Assembly (NCBI GenBank): GCA_963971305.1
Contig: OZ020303.1
Coordinates: forward strand, 60,884,867-60,948,866
Source of the DNA: Arcuatula senhousia
Taxonomy: Eukaryota > Mollusca > Bivalvia > Mytilida > Mytilidae
DNA length: 64,000 nucleotides
Reading direction: 5' to 3'
Below, in pieces: positions 1 to 9,924 of this stretch; the stretch's first letter is position 1; each line of letters opens with the position of its first letter. Position numbers and translations under genes: made by a program. Under the pieces are notes generated by a model, which was not told the DNA's origin, did no database searches, and worked only from the letters and a program-made list of their open reading frames with translations.

Positions 1-552
1 GACATATTTAGGTGGACTGATACACAAATTTAAATTTGTTGCTTCGCATCAAGGTGCGAAGCTATTAATATCATAGGATATTCACGCCATCTTGAAATAA
101 TCAATCACTTATGAACGCGTTGATTGGCTGTTTAACAAGTTTGCAAAAGTAACAGAATGTTTCATTGGCTTAACCAACAACTATAATCGTGAATCAGTTA
201 CGGAAAAGAGACGATTTGATCATGATTAGGCTATTTTGTGTACTGCAGAACTGGACACGGTACAATTTAATGTTTACCGTTGATTAAAATTGCTTTGACC
301 GGGTGACCTCGACAAATCCACTAAAATAGTTTGATCACGTGATATTTATTGATCGTTGAGCAAGAATAGATTACATAAATTTTGTTGTAATCAACAGATT
401 TATCATATGATTTTATAAGATTTATAAGATTTATCCAGATTATTTTTATGTTTCTCTTGCTGTGTATTTTTATCCAACTACAAGCTTTTTTGTTTGGCAA
501 CACTTTGGGATAATAAAATCATAATGCACCGTGCTGAAAAGTTGTCTTCCAG
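1..552. other. AT-rich non-coding DNA
   Basis: No convincing coding exon, RNA gene or tandem repeat is visible here. All reading frames are short and closed often by stops. The last 15 bases (TTGTCTTCCAG at 542-552) form the acceptor side of the exon candidate that follows. Confidence 0.5.
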
Positions 553-654
553 AATTCCGACCAGTACCTCCTCGCGATGGAAGACGGGACTGTCTCCAGG
601 GCGTATGTACCTGGAACAGCCAACACTGGTTGCCTGGACGACCCATGGCACACG
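553..654 (+). CDS. candidate internal coding exon, protein unknown
   Basis: A 102-bp GC-rich patch (well over half G+C) stands out from AT-rich surroundings. It is bounded by an acceptor-like TTGTCTTCCAG ending at 552 and a near-consensus donor GTGAGT at 655-660. All three plus-strand frames are open, so the phase cannot be fixed. The frame starting at 553 gives a 34-residue peptide that includes the stretch MEDGTVSRAYVPGTANTGC, and 102 bp is exactly 34 codons. I do not recognise a family. No neighbouring exon was found in the next 2 kb, so introns would have to be long or the gene would extend left of the window. It could also be a spliced non-coding exon or a chance match. The composition and the two splice sites together make an exon more likely than not, but only just. 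Confidence 0.42.
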
Positions 655-2470
655 GTGAGTCTTTAATAATCACTGTAGAGGCTTATAGCCTATAGTCACG
701 ACTAAAAACATCCTTATGTATGCTGTAAAGTTAGGCTATATATGAAATCACTTACATACTAGTACATTTGAACTTTCATACTCGAGCTTTTTTAATAATA
801 TTGAGAACCATAGTAGTTTAATGGTTATTAACTTAATTTGTTCTTTAAGCACACATACATTTTACACCAATTTATCTTCATTTGACTCACGAGTCTAAAC
901 TTTTTAGCCATGTTCTTGGATATTTTCTTATAGGTCTTTTTCTGACAGGGGCTATTCCAGCATACCAATAAATGACAAATGGGCTTTAAATTGCAACTAT
1001 GGGCGAGTTACCAATACTTGTGCACGTTCAGTTTATTTTAAAATTCACTTGCAATATTTGCAAATATAGCGACAAATTAGAGTGACTTTTTCAATATCCC
1101 TCGTCTTGCATAGTGGTGCTGTGGCGTCACAAAAATTATTCATCGCAGTTTTCGGCAACTATATGTCATTTGCTAAGTATGGATTTCTTCTATATCTAGC
1201 ATTTTTTGTTCATTATCCTTCTGCTTCTTGTAATTATAGGCATATTCCTGGTACATTTTATAAAGTTCTGGTAGACCAGTGACTTGTAATTTTTTAATAA
1301 AAACCGATATACACTTTCCTTTCCTTTAAATGCCGCTACAGCGAAGCTTCCCCAGCTTTTTGAAAAGCTAAAACTTGTTTATGCGTTAATGCTGATGTTT
1401 TTTTTATAATATTCGCATAATTAATCCTCCTATGAATTTTAACTTGTTTACAAACATTATTAATAATTCTTTTCTATGTTTGTTGTAAAGTAATTTATTT
1501 AAGATTTACTGTTGATTTTTTTTTAAATCTACGTTTCATAGGGAAGCGGGGTATACTAAGTTCAGCGTCAAACATGAGTTAGAAGTCAGAAACAACCAAA
1601 AGGTTTCTAAAAATACCTTTAAATACCTATAGTTTGTTATACTGAACTTCAAAACCAAATTTTAAATCATTCTCATGTGCGGTGTCTGGGAAAATTTTAA
1701 CGGGAATTTGTATACCAATTTTCATATCGGCTCAGCACGCGAGTACCAAACGGGAAATTGAAGTCGCACAGTTCCAGAAATCGCTCAGTACATACAATTC
1801 AGTATACTGAAGAGCCTGTCAAATTTTTAAACATTTTCTTGCACAGTTTGTGAAAACAAACCCTGAGGCAATTTATTTTATTCAATTCACATATCGGTCG
1901 GCCGATAAATAGGGCGTAGAAATCCGACAGATCTTAAAATTTCTAAGAAAATACTGTTTGTCATACTTAACCACCCAAATTTCAAATATGAGTAGTTCTC
2001 ATGTATGGTTTCCGAAAAATGCTTGACAGAAATTTTCGTACGGACAAACGTGCATAAGTAAAACGGTATGCCCCCGACACGGTTATTGTCACAGTGGCAA
2101 ACATAAAGTAAACTGATTTACATGCATATGCATTTGAAACAGACAAACATGTTTAAAATCAAAATGTCACAAAATTGTCACCCAAGTTTGCTAGTTGCGT
2201 CTCTTTATACGTCTATTACTTAAGTAACCATTACATCATCTGCATATGGTGAACATATGTCATTTTATGTCTTTTTACCCAACACCGTTGTCTCCTTGAC
2301 CGCCTTTAACTAGATATACGTCTGATACAGTCTTTACAAAGTTTTTCCTCGATATCAGCCATTACGGACAAAAAATTGTCAGATGAAATGGATCGTGATT
2401 GTTTATTAGCTTTGGTTGTTTGTTTTTCTGAGATGATCACCTTACGATCTCTATTTCTCGTGTGTCTCAC
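655..2470. other. AT-rich non-coding DNA
   Basis: No gene is seen. Around 1115-1180 there is a faint relic of the repeat seen at 7935-8690 (shared words TCACAAAAATT and TCGCAGTTTTC, with GGCAACTATATG). The rest is single-copy within this window. Confidence 0.4.
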
Positions 2471-2480
2471 AACGTTTAAC

Positions 2481-2700
2481 CGTGTTGTGTTTTCTGTTAC
2501 TACTGTACGCTCGGGTCGCAACGGAAGAGAAAGGCTTGATATCATAAAACCTGGTTAAACCAACCATTTTTCTGGAAATGCCTGTGTACTTAGTCAGGAC
2601 CATCGTGATCTTTAAGTTCTCTGATGTGTCTCTGTTTGTTTTCGTCTTTTCTTCTTGGGCATTTGAGATTGAACACCACAGCTCGATAGTTATGTTATAA
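2481..2700 (-). repeat. diverged repeat, partner at about 7361-7552
   Basis: Several words occur in the same order and orientation here and at 7361-7552: GTTGTGTTTTCTGTTACTAC against GTTGTGTTTTTGTTACTAC, AGTCAGGACCATCGTGATC against AGTCAGGACTATTTTGATC, and CATTTGAGATTGA against TATTTGAGATTGA. On the minus strand both copies have short open frames (2306-2545, 2451-2759, 7348-7539) with weak resemblance to each other, so this may be the decayed end of a dispersed coding repeat. I cannot name the family. Confidence 0.35.
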
Positions 2701-2759
2701 CCTTTATTATTGGACCGATCAGGGGCTAGGACCTTTAGCCAAAAGGTTGATGTTGCCAA

Positions 2760-4064
2760 ATACCATTTTCATATGAAGAGCATAGACATACACGTAACAG
2801 TTAAACAAAACAAAAAAACGATTAAGAGGTCAAATTATGACTATGTTTAACCTATGCGGATGATAATTCCTCTTCCAACGGCTTCAATTGTCCGGCAAAA
2901 ATGAACAATAATTTCAGATCACATCTGATCTAAACCTTAAACCAAACTTGATAGAAACATTTTATGAGATGCTGATGATCATATTTCTTAACTCAAATCA
3001 TTCAAGAATAGGAAAATCAAGATTTAAAAAAAGAACATGTTATGCTATTTTTCGTTGTAAGGGGTGACACACCGGTATCATACACTTTTCCTCACGTCAA
3101 AACCTTTTTGTTTCAAAAAAATCATCAATAACTTGATCATCAATTGGAAGAAACTGTAGAATGGTCAAACTGTATACAATGTACAACAAATTGCAGGCTA
3201 GAAAGAAACAAAGAGTAGTCCAGTTAAATACAACGACAAACCGAACATGATAGCAGAATAATAGCGGCAGCGAAGTATCAATGGGACATGTTAATAGTCC
3301 CAAAAGGCGAATACACAATCAGTTAAAAATAAACAAAAAAAAAACAGAGAAGCAATCAGCAACGGCTTTTCGCGAACTCAAAATGATTGATCTATAAGCG
3401 CAAAGAGTAAAATTTTTGAAATGCATGTTATATACATTATGTAATTCAGTTTTTTAGCTTTGCTTTCATTTGTTATTGACCGTTATGAACGCGGCGAGTT
3501 CGTTGCAACAAGAACGAACTACGTACTTATCCTTCCGGAACATCTGAGTTCAGTTTGCAGAATAAAATGCAGTGTCAGAACACGAGTTCGTTGATAAGCA
3601 AACGATTTTTTATTTCCAAAAGCTGGAAAGTTCATCGTAGGAAAACGTAATACTTTTAAAGCAAAGCACACTTATGAAAAAATACCCAGGATTGTAGTAT
3701 GGCCTGATAAGTCACAGAACACTGATTGATAGTTTCACGATTGACTGGAAGTTTTCAACCTATTAGGACAAAATGAAGCAGAGGTATCAATTGGGTATCC
3801 AAATGTCAAAAGTCCGAAAGGGCAGAGACAAAACCAGTAAACACCAACAAGAACGGGACAAAAACAGACAACATGTAAAACATGGAAACACAAAATACTG
3901 AATATCAATCAACAATCCGAACTCCAGTCGAAACAAGAGTGAACTCGGGTGCTCCGGAAGAGTAAGCAGTTCCTTTTTACGTTAGAAATAAAAAGAAATG
4001 AGTCCCTTCATGCACAACTCCGGAAACTTATTAGGGACACGCATACAAAAAACTCGCATCGGCA
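2760..4064. other. non-coding DNA, nothing recognised
   Basis: AT-rich sequence with frequent stops in all frames. A minus-strand open frame at 3097-3318 is hydrophobic by composition only and has no supporting motif or splice signals. Confidence 0.4.
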
Positions 4065-4345
4065 ACTTACTATCTCGCCTCGGCGACTTATTATCTCACC
4101 TCGGCGACTTATTTTTTCGCCCCGGCAAGTTACTATCTCGCCCCAGCAAGATACTTTCTCGCCCCGGCGACTTACTATCTCGCATCTGCGACTTATCATC
4201 TCGCCTAGGCGAGTAAATATCTCGCCGCGGCGACTTGTTACCTCGCCTCGGCGACTTATTATCTCGCCACGGCGGGTTACTATTTCACCCCGGCGAGTTA
4301 ATTCTCTCGCCCTGGCGACTTATGATCTCCCGGTGGCGAGTTAAA
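4065..4345 (+). repeat. 'CTCGCC-GGCGACTTA' minisatellite, left copy
   Basis: About 13 degenerate units of roughly 21 bp, consensus near CTCGCCCCGGCGACTTACTAT. Each unit contains a small imperfect inverted repeat (TCGCC against GGCGA). The same minisatellite is present in opposite orientation at 9336-9625. Three frames read through the array only because its period is a multiple of three, so the open frames at 3949-4344 are not taken as genes. Confidence 0.9.
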
Positions 4346-4348
4346 CAG

Positions 4349-4735
4349 GAAGTAGGACTTTTTGGGGCATAAAATCGCTTTACACCTAATGGTACAATAA
4401 AACAGCGATACATGCTAAATAACTGTAGTTCCTTTTGATCTTTTTTTACAATATCTTGTATAAAGTGTATATGGGATCGTGTCTCTCTGGCATATATTCC
4501 ATATTTTTTCTTCTTAATAAAGACTTCGATGAAAATTCTTTATAATTTCACTACATGTGAAAAAAATCAAGTTCTCGGCAAACAGGAAGTAGGCCTTTAT
4601 GGGGGCATAAAATCGCTTTATACCTAATAGTACAATAGGACAAAAATGCATGACAAATATCAAGAGGATTTTTTAATGTAGTTGCTGAGAAAACTGTGAC
4701 GGAAGTTTTTGTGTTGAGGCATGATGAAGGACGCA
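4349..4735 (-). repeat. two copies of an 'AAACAGGAAGTAG...GGGGCATAAAATCGCTTTA' repeat
   Basis: AACAGGAAGTAGGACTTTTTG at 4346 and AACAGGAAGTAGGCCTTTATG at 4581 begin two copies of a repeat that continues with GGCATAAAATCGCTTTA and TGACGGAAGTTTTTGTG. Its reverse complement is tandemly repeated at 7935-8690. The two sites therefore face each other inside the minisatellite-bounded block. Confidence 0.7.
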
Positions 4736-4789
4736 AAGCTACGGATTATGACACAGTGTCTCCTATATTTCGCTTTGAAACACGTTGTA

Positions 4790-6371
4790 AGCGACATAAA
4801 ACAGATTTCCAGGAGCCTGGATCGCTCACCTGGCTTCAAGGACTCAATGTATCAATATTTTTCATTGCCAGCATCCATCTTGAACCTTTGTAGTGCTCAT
4901 TAAATGGGCTTTTAAACAAGCAACTGCTTGTCACTATTTTCTATCGTAGCACACCGCCTATCAAGTACAATCCACTTTTCGTTTTGGAAATTAAGGGGCC
5001 ATCTGACAATTTCACCCAAATGGACACTTTTGTAGTGCTCAATTGCCAAAACATTTAAGTAGGCAAAACCTTTTCCTTATATTCGTTGGTTCACATTCTA
5101 GAAGGCTAAAAATTATGAAAGGATATGGAGCAAAATGAGCACGAGACCATATCACAAATAAAAACTGCAACTGCAATTAATTTTAATGAGCTGTTTGGTC
5201 ATTGCGGTAATATATTTCGCTTTAAAAGTACTTTGACCCCAGAGATATGAAATCCACATTATAAACATGAGGCTCCCAACTGGCTATAACAACGTACTCA
5301 ATGTATCAATATTTCCCATTGCCAACAGCCTGGAACCACTGTAAAGCTTAATTAACTGGAAATTTAAGAAATCAAAACCATAATTTTCATTATCTTTTAT
5401 CCTTCCAATGTATAAGGCTTCAAGGGGACAATAACACTTATAACGTGGTCATCTGACAATTTTAATTCTTGGACAATTTTGTAAAGCTCTATTACATGAA
5501 CATGAAGGCAAACAAAACCTTTTCTCCATCTATTACGGTTCCATTCTGTTCAGATAAGGATAACAACGGGGTACCAGCCTATCGCTATGAAAAATCACTT
5601 GAAATCCAAATGTGATACAAGTAGCACAAGCCTCGGATTTATCGTGTATGTCTGGGTTAGTCTTCGAGAAACAAGAGGCCCCCAGGAGCCTGAATTGGTA
5701 ACTGGTCCTTGAGCCATAAGGGTCTTTTCTTTAAGGAGTCATCTGACAACTGATACTCAATGGAGACGTTTGTGAAACTCCAGTAAAGAGATGCATGTAT
5801 AAGCAAGCAACATCTTTTTTTTATCTGCATTAGTTTTCAATCTATAGGACAAAAAAAATGAAGAAACGCTATTTTTGACCTGTAAAGGACCATGACCCCT
5901 ATAAGTGGTCATCTGACAACTTCGACCCAATGGAGATTTTTGTAGAGCTTAATGAGCTGAACATTTAAGCAAGCAACAGCTTTTCTCTATCTGCAGTAGT
6001 TTTCATTCTATAGGGCAAAAACATGAAAAACGCTATTCTTGACCTTAAAAGGGCCATAATGCCTATAAGGGGTCATCTGACAACTTCGACCCAATGGAGA
6101 CTATCGTAGAGCTTTTGATTCTGAAGAGCCTAAAATCCTCAATTTTTTTTCTATCTGTTATTGTTGCTGAGTTATAAGCCATTTTAAGTGATTTTACCCT
6201 ATGTTCTATTTTTAGTAACAGCGGCCATGTTTTAATCGAATCATTTCATACTAAAATCTTTTTTGTCATCATTTCATAAATCATTCCTGCAATGTTGAGT
6301 CAAATTGGTTCAGTGGTTTCAGAGGAGAAGATTTTTGAAATTGTTAATGAATGACGGACGACGACGGACAA
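4790..6371 (-). mobile_element. degraded type-G hairpin-tailed elements
   Basis: At least three reverse-complement element tails occur. CCAGGAGCCTGGATCGCTC followed by ACCTGG is at 4812-4836, GAGGCTCCCAACTGG is near 5268, and AACAAGAGGCCCCCAGGAGC is near 5671. Between them lie diverged units containing CATCTGACAA and CCAATGGAGA (near 4992, 5450, 5738, 5910 and 6075). The segment 6180-6371 carries the body words GTTCTATTTTTAGTAACAGC and CAGAGGAGAAGATTTTTG, ending in ACGGACGACGACGGAC. All are minus-strand relatives of the element starting at 63887. The tail consists of a CCAGGTGAGC inverted copy of the head, an AGGCTCC/GGAGCCT hairpin and a final CTTGTT. Confidence 0.7.
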
Positions 6372-6422
6372 AAGTTCAATTAAATACAATAGTACATTAC
6401 CAACAGAACAATTCTACATATA

Positions 6423-7062
6423 AGTTAATATTTTAAAATAATACGTGCCTTAATTGGAAGCCAATGCAATTCAAACAGAGCTTGTTTAGAACTGTCATAC
6501 ATAGAAAGACACAATACAAGTTTAGCACACATTTTCTGAATTATTTCAAGTTTTGACAATTCAGTTTGTGAAATACCATACAATATTATATTACAGTAAT
6601 CTAAGTGAGATATAACCAAAGAAAGTACTAGGTTTTCAGTGGCTTCTTTTGACAGGAGTTTTACGTTTTCTTTTTATGCGCTCTTTTAAATTCAAAGATT
6701 CACCTATAATACACTAAGATACCTACTACAGTTTTCAGATTTAATTTGGTTTTCAGATGTTTATTTCAAGTTGTTTCTTACTTTCAAACAGAATGAACAG
6801 TGATTTTGCATTGTTCAATTTTATTTTGTTATGGTTCATTCATTTATTGATGGTCACTGCACAGTCCTGACGTTCTGTAACGGCACGTGTTCCTCTGTTA
6901 CCGATGGTTCAATTCTCGTCTGTTTGCCGTGTGATCGTCTGCAAAACCATACACTGAATGGAGGGAGGGACTTTGTCAAAAATTGTTTCTGCAAAGGTTA
7001 GGTAAAGCCACGGCCCGAGGCTTGCAACTTCCCTGTGGAACACTGCAGTCAAGTGCTCGCAC
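6423..7062 (-). pseudogene. decayed non-LTR retrotransposon reverse transcriptase
   Basis: Read on the minus strand, this holds remnants of a LINE-type RNA-directed DNA polymerase in three frames. VPQGS is encoded at 7024-7044. It is followed after a frame change by LGPWLYL. The catalytic-box remnant GFADDH lies at 6931-6948 in yet another frame (the usual YADD or FADD motif). A C-terminal RT segment, with HLDYCN, KLVL and ELHWLPIKARI, lies at 6423-6655. Order and spacing match non-LTR RTs of the CR1/L2/Jockey kind. The frame changes and the short span (about 210 codons, with neither endonuclease nor complete palm/thumb) show it is dead and truncated. I cannot assign a clade by eye. Confidence 0.8.
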
Positions 7063-7934
7063 TGAGGACACATTGGAGTTAACATCAACTCGGCCATTAC
7101 GGGGCCTCATATACTAGTACGACTCCATCCATTGGAATGCATAATGACTTTTTTAACATTCAGCAATATGTCATGTTCTTCTGTGTATGTGTTACCGGTC
7201 TTCCAGTTTTTCGGCCCCTAGCTTGTCTGATGAAGGTTTATCCAGAAAAGCGCTAAACGCAGTGAAATTCATTCTGATCTTTTTTAAATAATATGATGTC
7301 TATATGTGAATCGTGTCTTTCTGGCACACATTTCATATCCTTTTGTTTTAATATTTACAACCATGTTGTGTTTTTGTTACTACCGGATCATATGAATGTA
7401 ATTGAACAGGGAGGTTTGGCGCCATAAACGTTTCAAATTTGAACGCCTCTACCAAGTCAGGACTATTTTGATCATTCATATATCCGGCGAGTGCTCTTGA
7501 TTTGTCTTTTGCTATGAATATTTGAGATTGATTCTTCACAAGTTCGTTATTTTTTTACCCTTGCAAGAATTTTGATATAGTTCTATGGCCGTTTTGAGCT
7601 TTTTGCAAGAAACCTGTTATTTAACCCTCCTGCTCTATTTTAGCAACAGCAGCAGGTTTCATCGGATCAATTTAACTTTAGGCTCCCAGGAGACTGAATC
7701 GCTCACCTGGTCTAGTATGCTTATATGAACGTTTCGTGCAAATAAAATCTTAAATGGAGACTTTTGTAGATCTTTTCATTCTGAATGAGGATGGTGACTT
7801 CAAATTTCTTCCGTCTATTATTGTTTTTGGGTTGCTATGCCCTTAAGTTAGTTTTATCCCTGTAGGTAGGATGTTATGTTGCCTGCAACGTGTTGCAGAT
7901 GCGACATGATATAGGGATTACTTTGGCTCCATCC
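7063..7934. other. non-coding DNA with repeat fragments
   Basis: Contains the second copy of the diverged repeat (about 7361-7552, see 2481-2700) and a reverse type-G tail (GGCTCCCAGGAGACTGAATC at about 7681). No gene is supported. Confidence 0.5.
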
Positions 7935-8690
7935 GTCGTCCTGCGGTTTCACAAAAATTTCCGTCGCAGTTTTCCAGGCAATTTTATGCCACAGCCTCTT
8001 GATATTTAGCATGTAGCTTCATCCCAAAGTACAACAAGGTGTAAAGCGATTTTATGCCCGAAGAATAACTACTTCCTGTTTGACGAATAATTTAACGTTT
8101 TATATACAATGAACATATATGCAAAATTTTCGTTGCAGTTTTCCGGGCAAATATATGCCACAGCCTTTGATATTTGGCATGTAGCTTCATCCCATAGTAC
8201 TACAAGGTGTAAAGCGATTTTATGCCCGAAAAATAACAACTATTTATGTTTGACGAACATGACCAATACTAAACGTTTTATTTTCAATGAACATATATGC
8301 AAAATTTTCGTCGCAGTTTTCCGGGCAACTAAATGCCACAGCCTCTTGATATTTGGCATGTAGCTTCATCCCATAGTACTTTAAGGTTAATATGAATTTT
8401 ATGCCCGTAAAATAACTATTTTCTGTTTGACAAATACGTTTAAACGTTTTATATACAATGAACATATTCGCAAAATTTTCGTCACACTTTTCGGGTAACT
8501 GCATACAACAGACCACTAAACGTTTTATATACAATGAACATATACGCAAAATTTTCGTCACACTTTTCGGGTAACTGCATGCAACAGTCAGATCACTTGA
8601 TACTTTGCATGCAGCTTTAGCCTCTAGTGTTTTATATGGCATAGAGAGTTTTTATGCCCGTAACCCATCTACTTCCTGTTTACAAGAAAA
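7935..8690 (+). repeat. tandem repeat of about 175 bp, about 4 units
   Basis: Units share GTCGCAGTTTTCCGGGCAA, GCCACAGCCTCTTGATATTTG, GCATGTAGCTTCATCCCA, AAAGCGATTTTATGCCCG, ACTTCCTGTTTGACGAA and ATATACAATGAACATATATG. Two later units are shortened (around 8451-8515). The repeat is inverted relative to the copies at 4349-4735. Open frames within it (8109-8363 plus, 8244-8642 minus) follow the repeat and are not credible genes. Confidence 0.8.
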
Positions 8691-9330
8691 CATAGATACG
8701 CAGGCGACATATGCCTTCCGGGGAAGGCTCCATTTTGTTTTAGCAACAGCCACCATATTTGTGGATGGATAAAAATTCCCAAATCAAACTTTTTGCATAA
8801 TACCCTAAGGTACATTTATGCCAAATTTTACTTATTTTTGCCTTCTGGTTTTGTATAAAATGATTGCTAACAACGATGGCGGACGCCAAGCAACGACAAA
8901 CTAAAAATTAGCAAAAACCGACAAAAAGGGAAATTACTCCAGCATCAGTTATCAGATTTTTACGGAAATTTGTCCACAGGTAGTTTTCATCATTCTGAAA
9001 CTGTTTACCCCTCAAAGAATGTGGCTTAACCTTACCATTTTTGCGTTATTTTAAAAAAAGTGCTCTTTTACCCAATGTTCTATTTTTAGAACCGGCGGCC
9101 ATAAATTTCTAAGAATAAAAAATCTCCACATCAGTTCCGTGCAGGATACCCTTAGAAACAAATATATCAAGTTTCAAGTTTGGTTGCATTTGTCCAAGCA
9201 GTTGTAGAGAAGATTTTTGAAGTTATTAAAGTAAAAATCGGCAAAAGATGTCAAAAAGAGCAATAAATCCGTAATGGGAAAGCCGATTTTTACGGGGAAA
9301 AAATGGCGCAAAAATCTTTCGTTACCGCTA
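8691..9330 (+). mobile_element. fragments of type-G-like element body
   Basis: Two diverged stretches carry the body words of the type-G family: CATTTTGTTTTAGCAACAGC (8731), GATGGCGGACGCCAAGC (8875), TGTTCTATTTTTAGAACCGG (9078) and GTAGAGAAGATTTTTGAAG (9203). No ends are preserved. Confidence 0.5.
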
Positions 9331-9335
9331 CTTTT

Positions 9336-9625
9336 TAAAGGATAAGTCGCCGGGGCGAGACAGTTAACTTGCCAGGGCGAGATAGTAAGTCACCGAGGAG
9401 AAATAGTAACTCGCCGGGGCGAGATAGAATTTAGCAGGGGTGAGATAATAAGTCGCCGGGGCGAGATAGTAAGTCAGTCGCCGGGGCGAGATAATAAGTC
9501 GCCGAGGCGAGATAGTAACTCGCCGCAGCCAGATGATAAGTCGCCGGGCGAGATAATAAGTCGCCGAGGCGAGATAGTAACTCGCCGCGGCGAAATGATA
9601 AGTGGCCAGGGCGAAATAGTAACTC
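9336..9625 (-). repeat. 'CTCGCC-GGCGACTTA' minisatellite, right copy, inverted
   Basis: About 13 units of roughly 20 bp reading GTCGCCGGGGCGAGATAGTAA on the plus strand (longest exact stretches are shorter). This is the reverse complement of the minisatellite at 4065-4345. The two arrays face each other about 5 kb apart and frame the old repeat mosaic. Confidence 0.9.
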
Positions 9626-9924
9626 TAAACATTTTGAACATTTTGAACTCTTATGACTCTAGGTAGAAATTAATTCAACAAATTACGATAACAAACAAAA
9701 CAATGTATTTCCAAAATTAACAATTTTAAGGTTAAATATTCTGCAAATTACAGTGGAAGACTGTGAATAATTACAGTGGTTAAAAATTTCAAATCGAAGC
9801 TTGGTTGAAAGAAATATCTACACATTTGTGGGACTGTAACATTACAACTAGTAGGGTTAAAATGGGGGGGGGGTTCTAACATTTTGAAAAGTTAACAAAT
9901 TTGAAAAATAACCTTGAGAGGTAT

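Noticed and set aside
3949..4344. 131-codon frame with SPRRLTI-like repeats
   Set aside because: The minisatellite's 21-bp period keeps frames open on both strands; there is no start context, partner exon or non-repeat domain.
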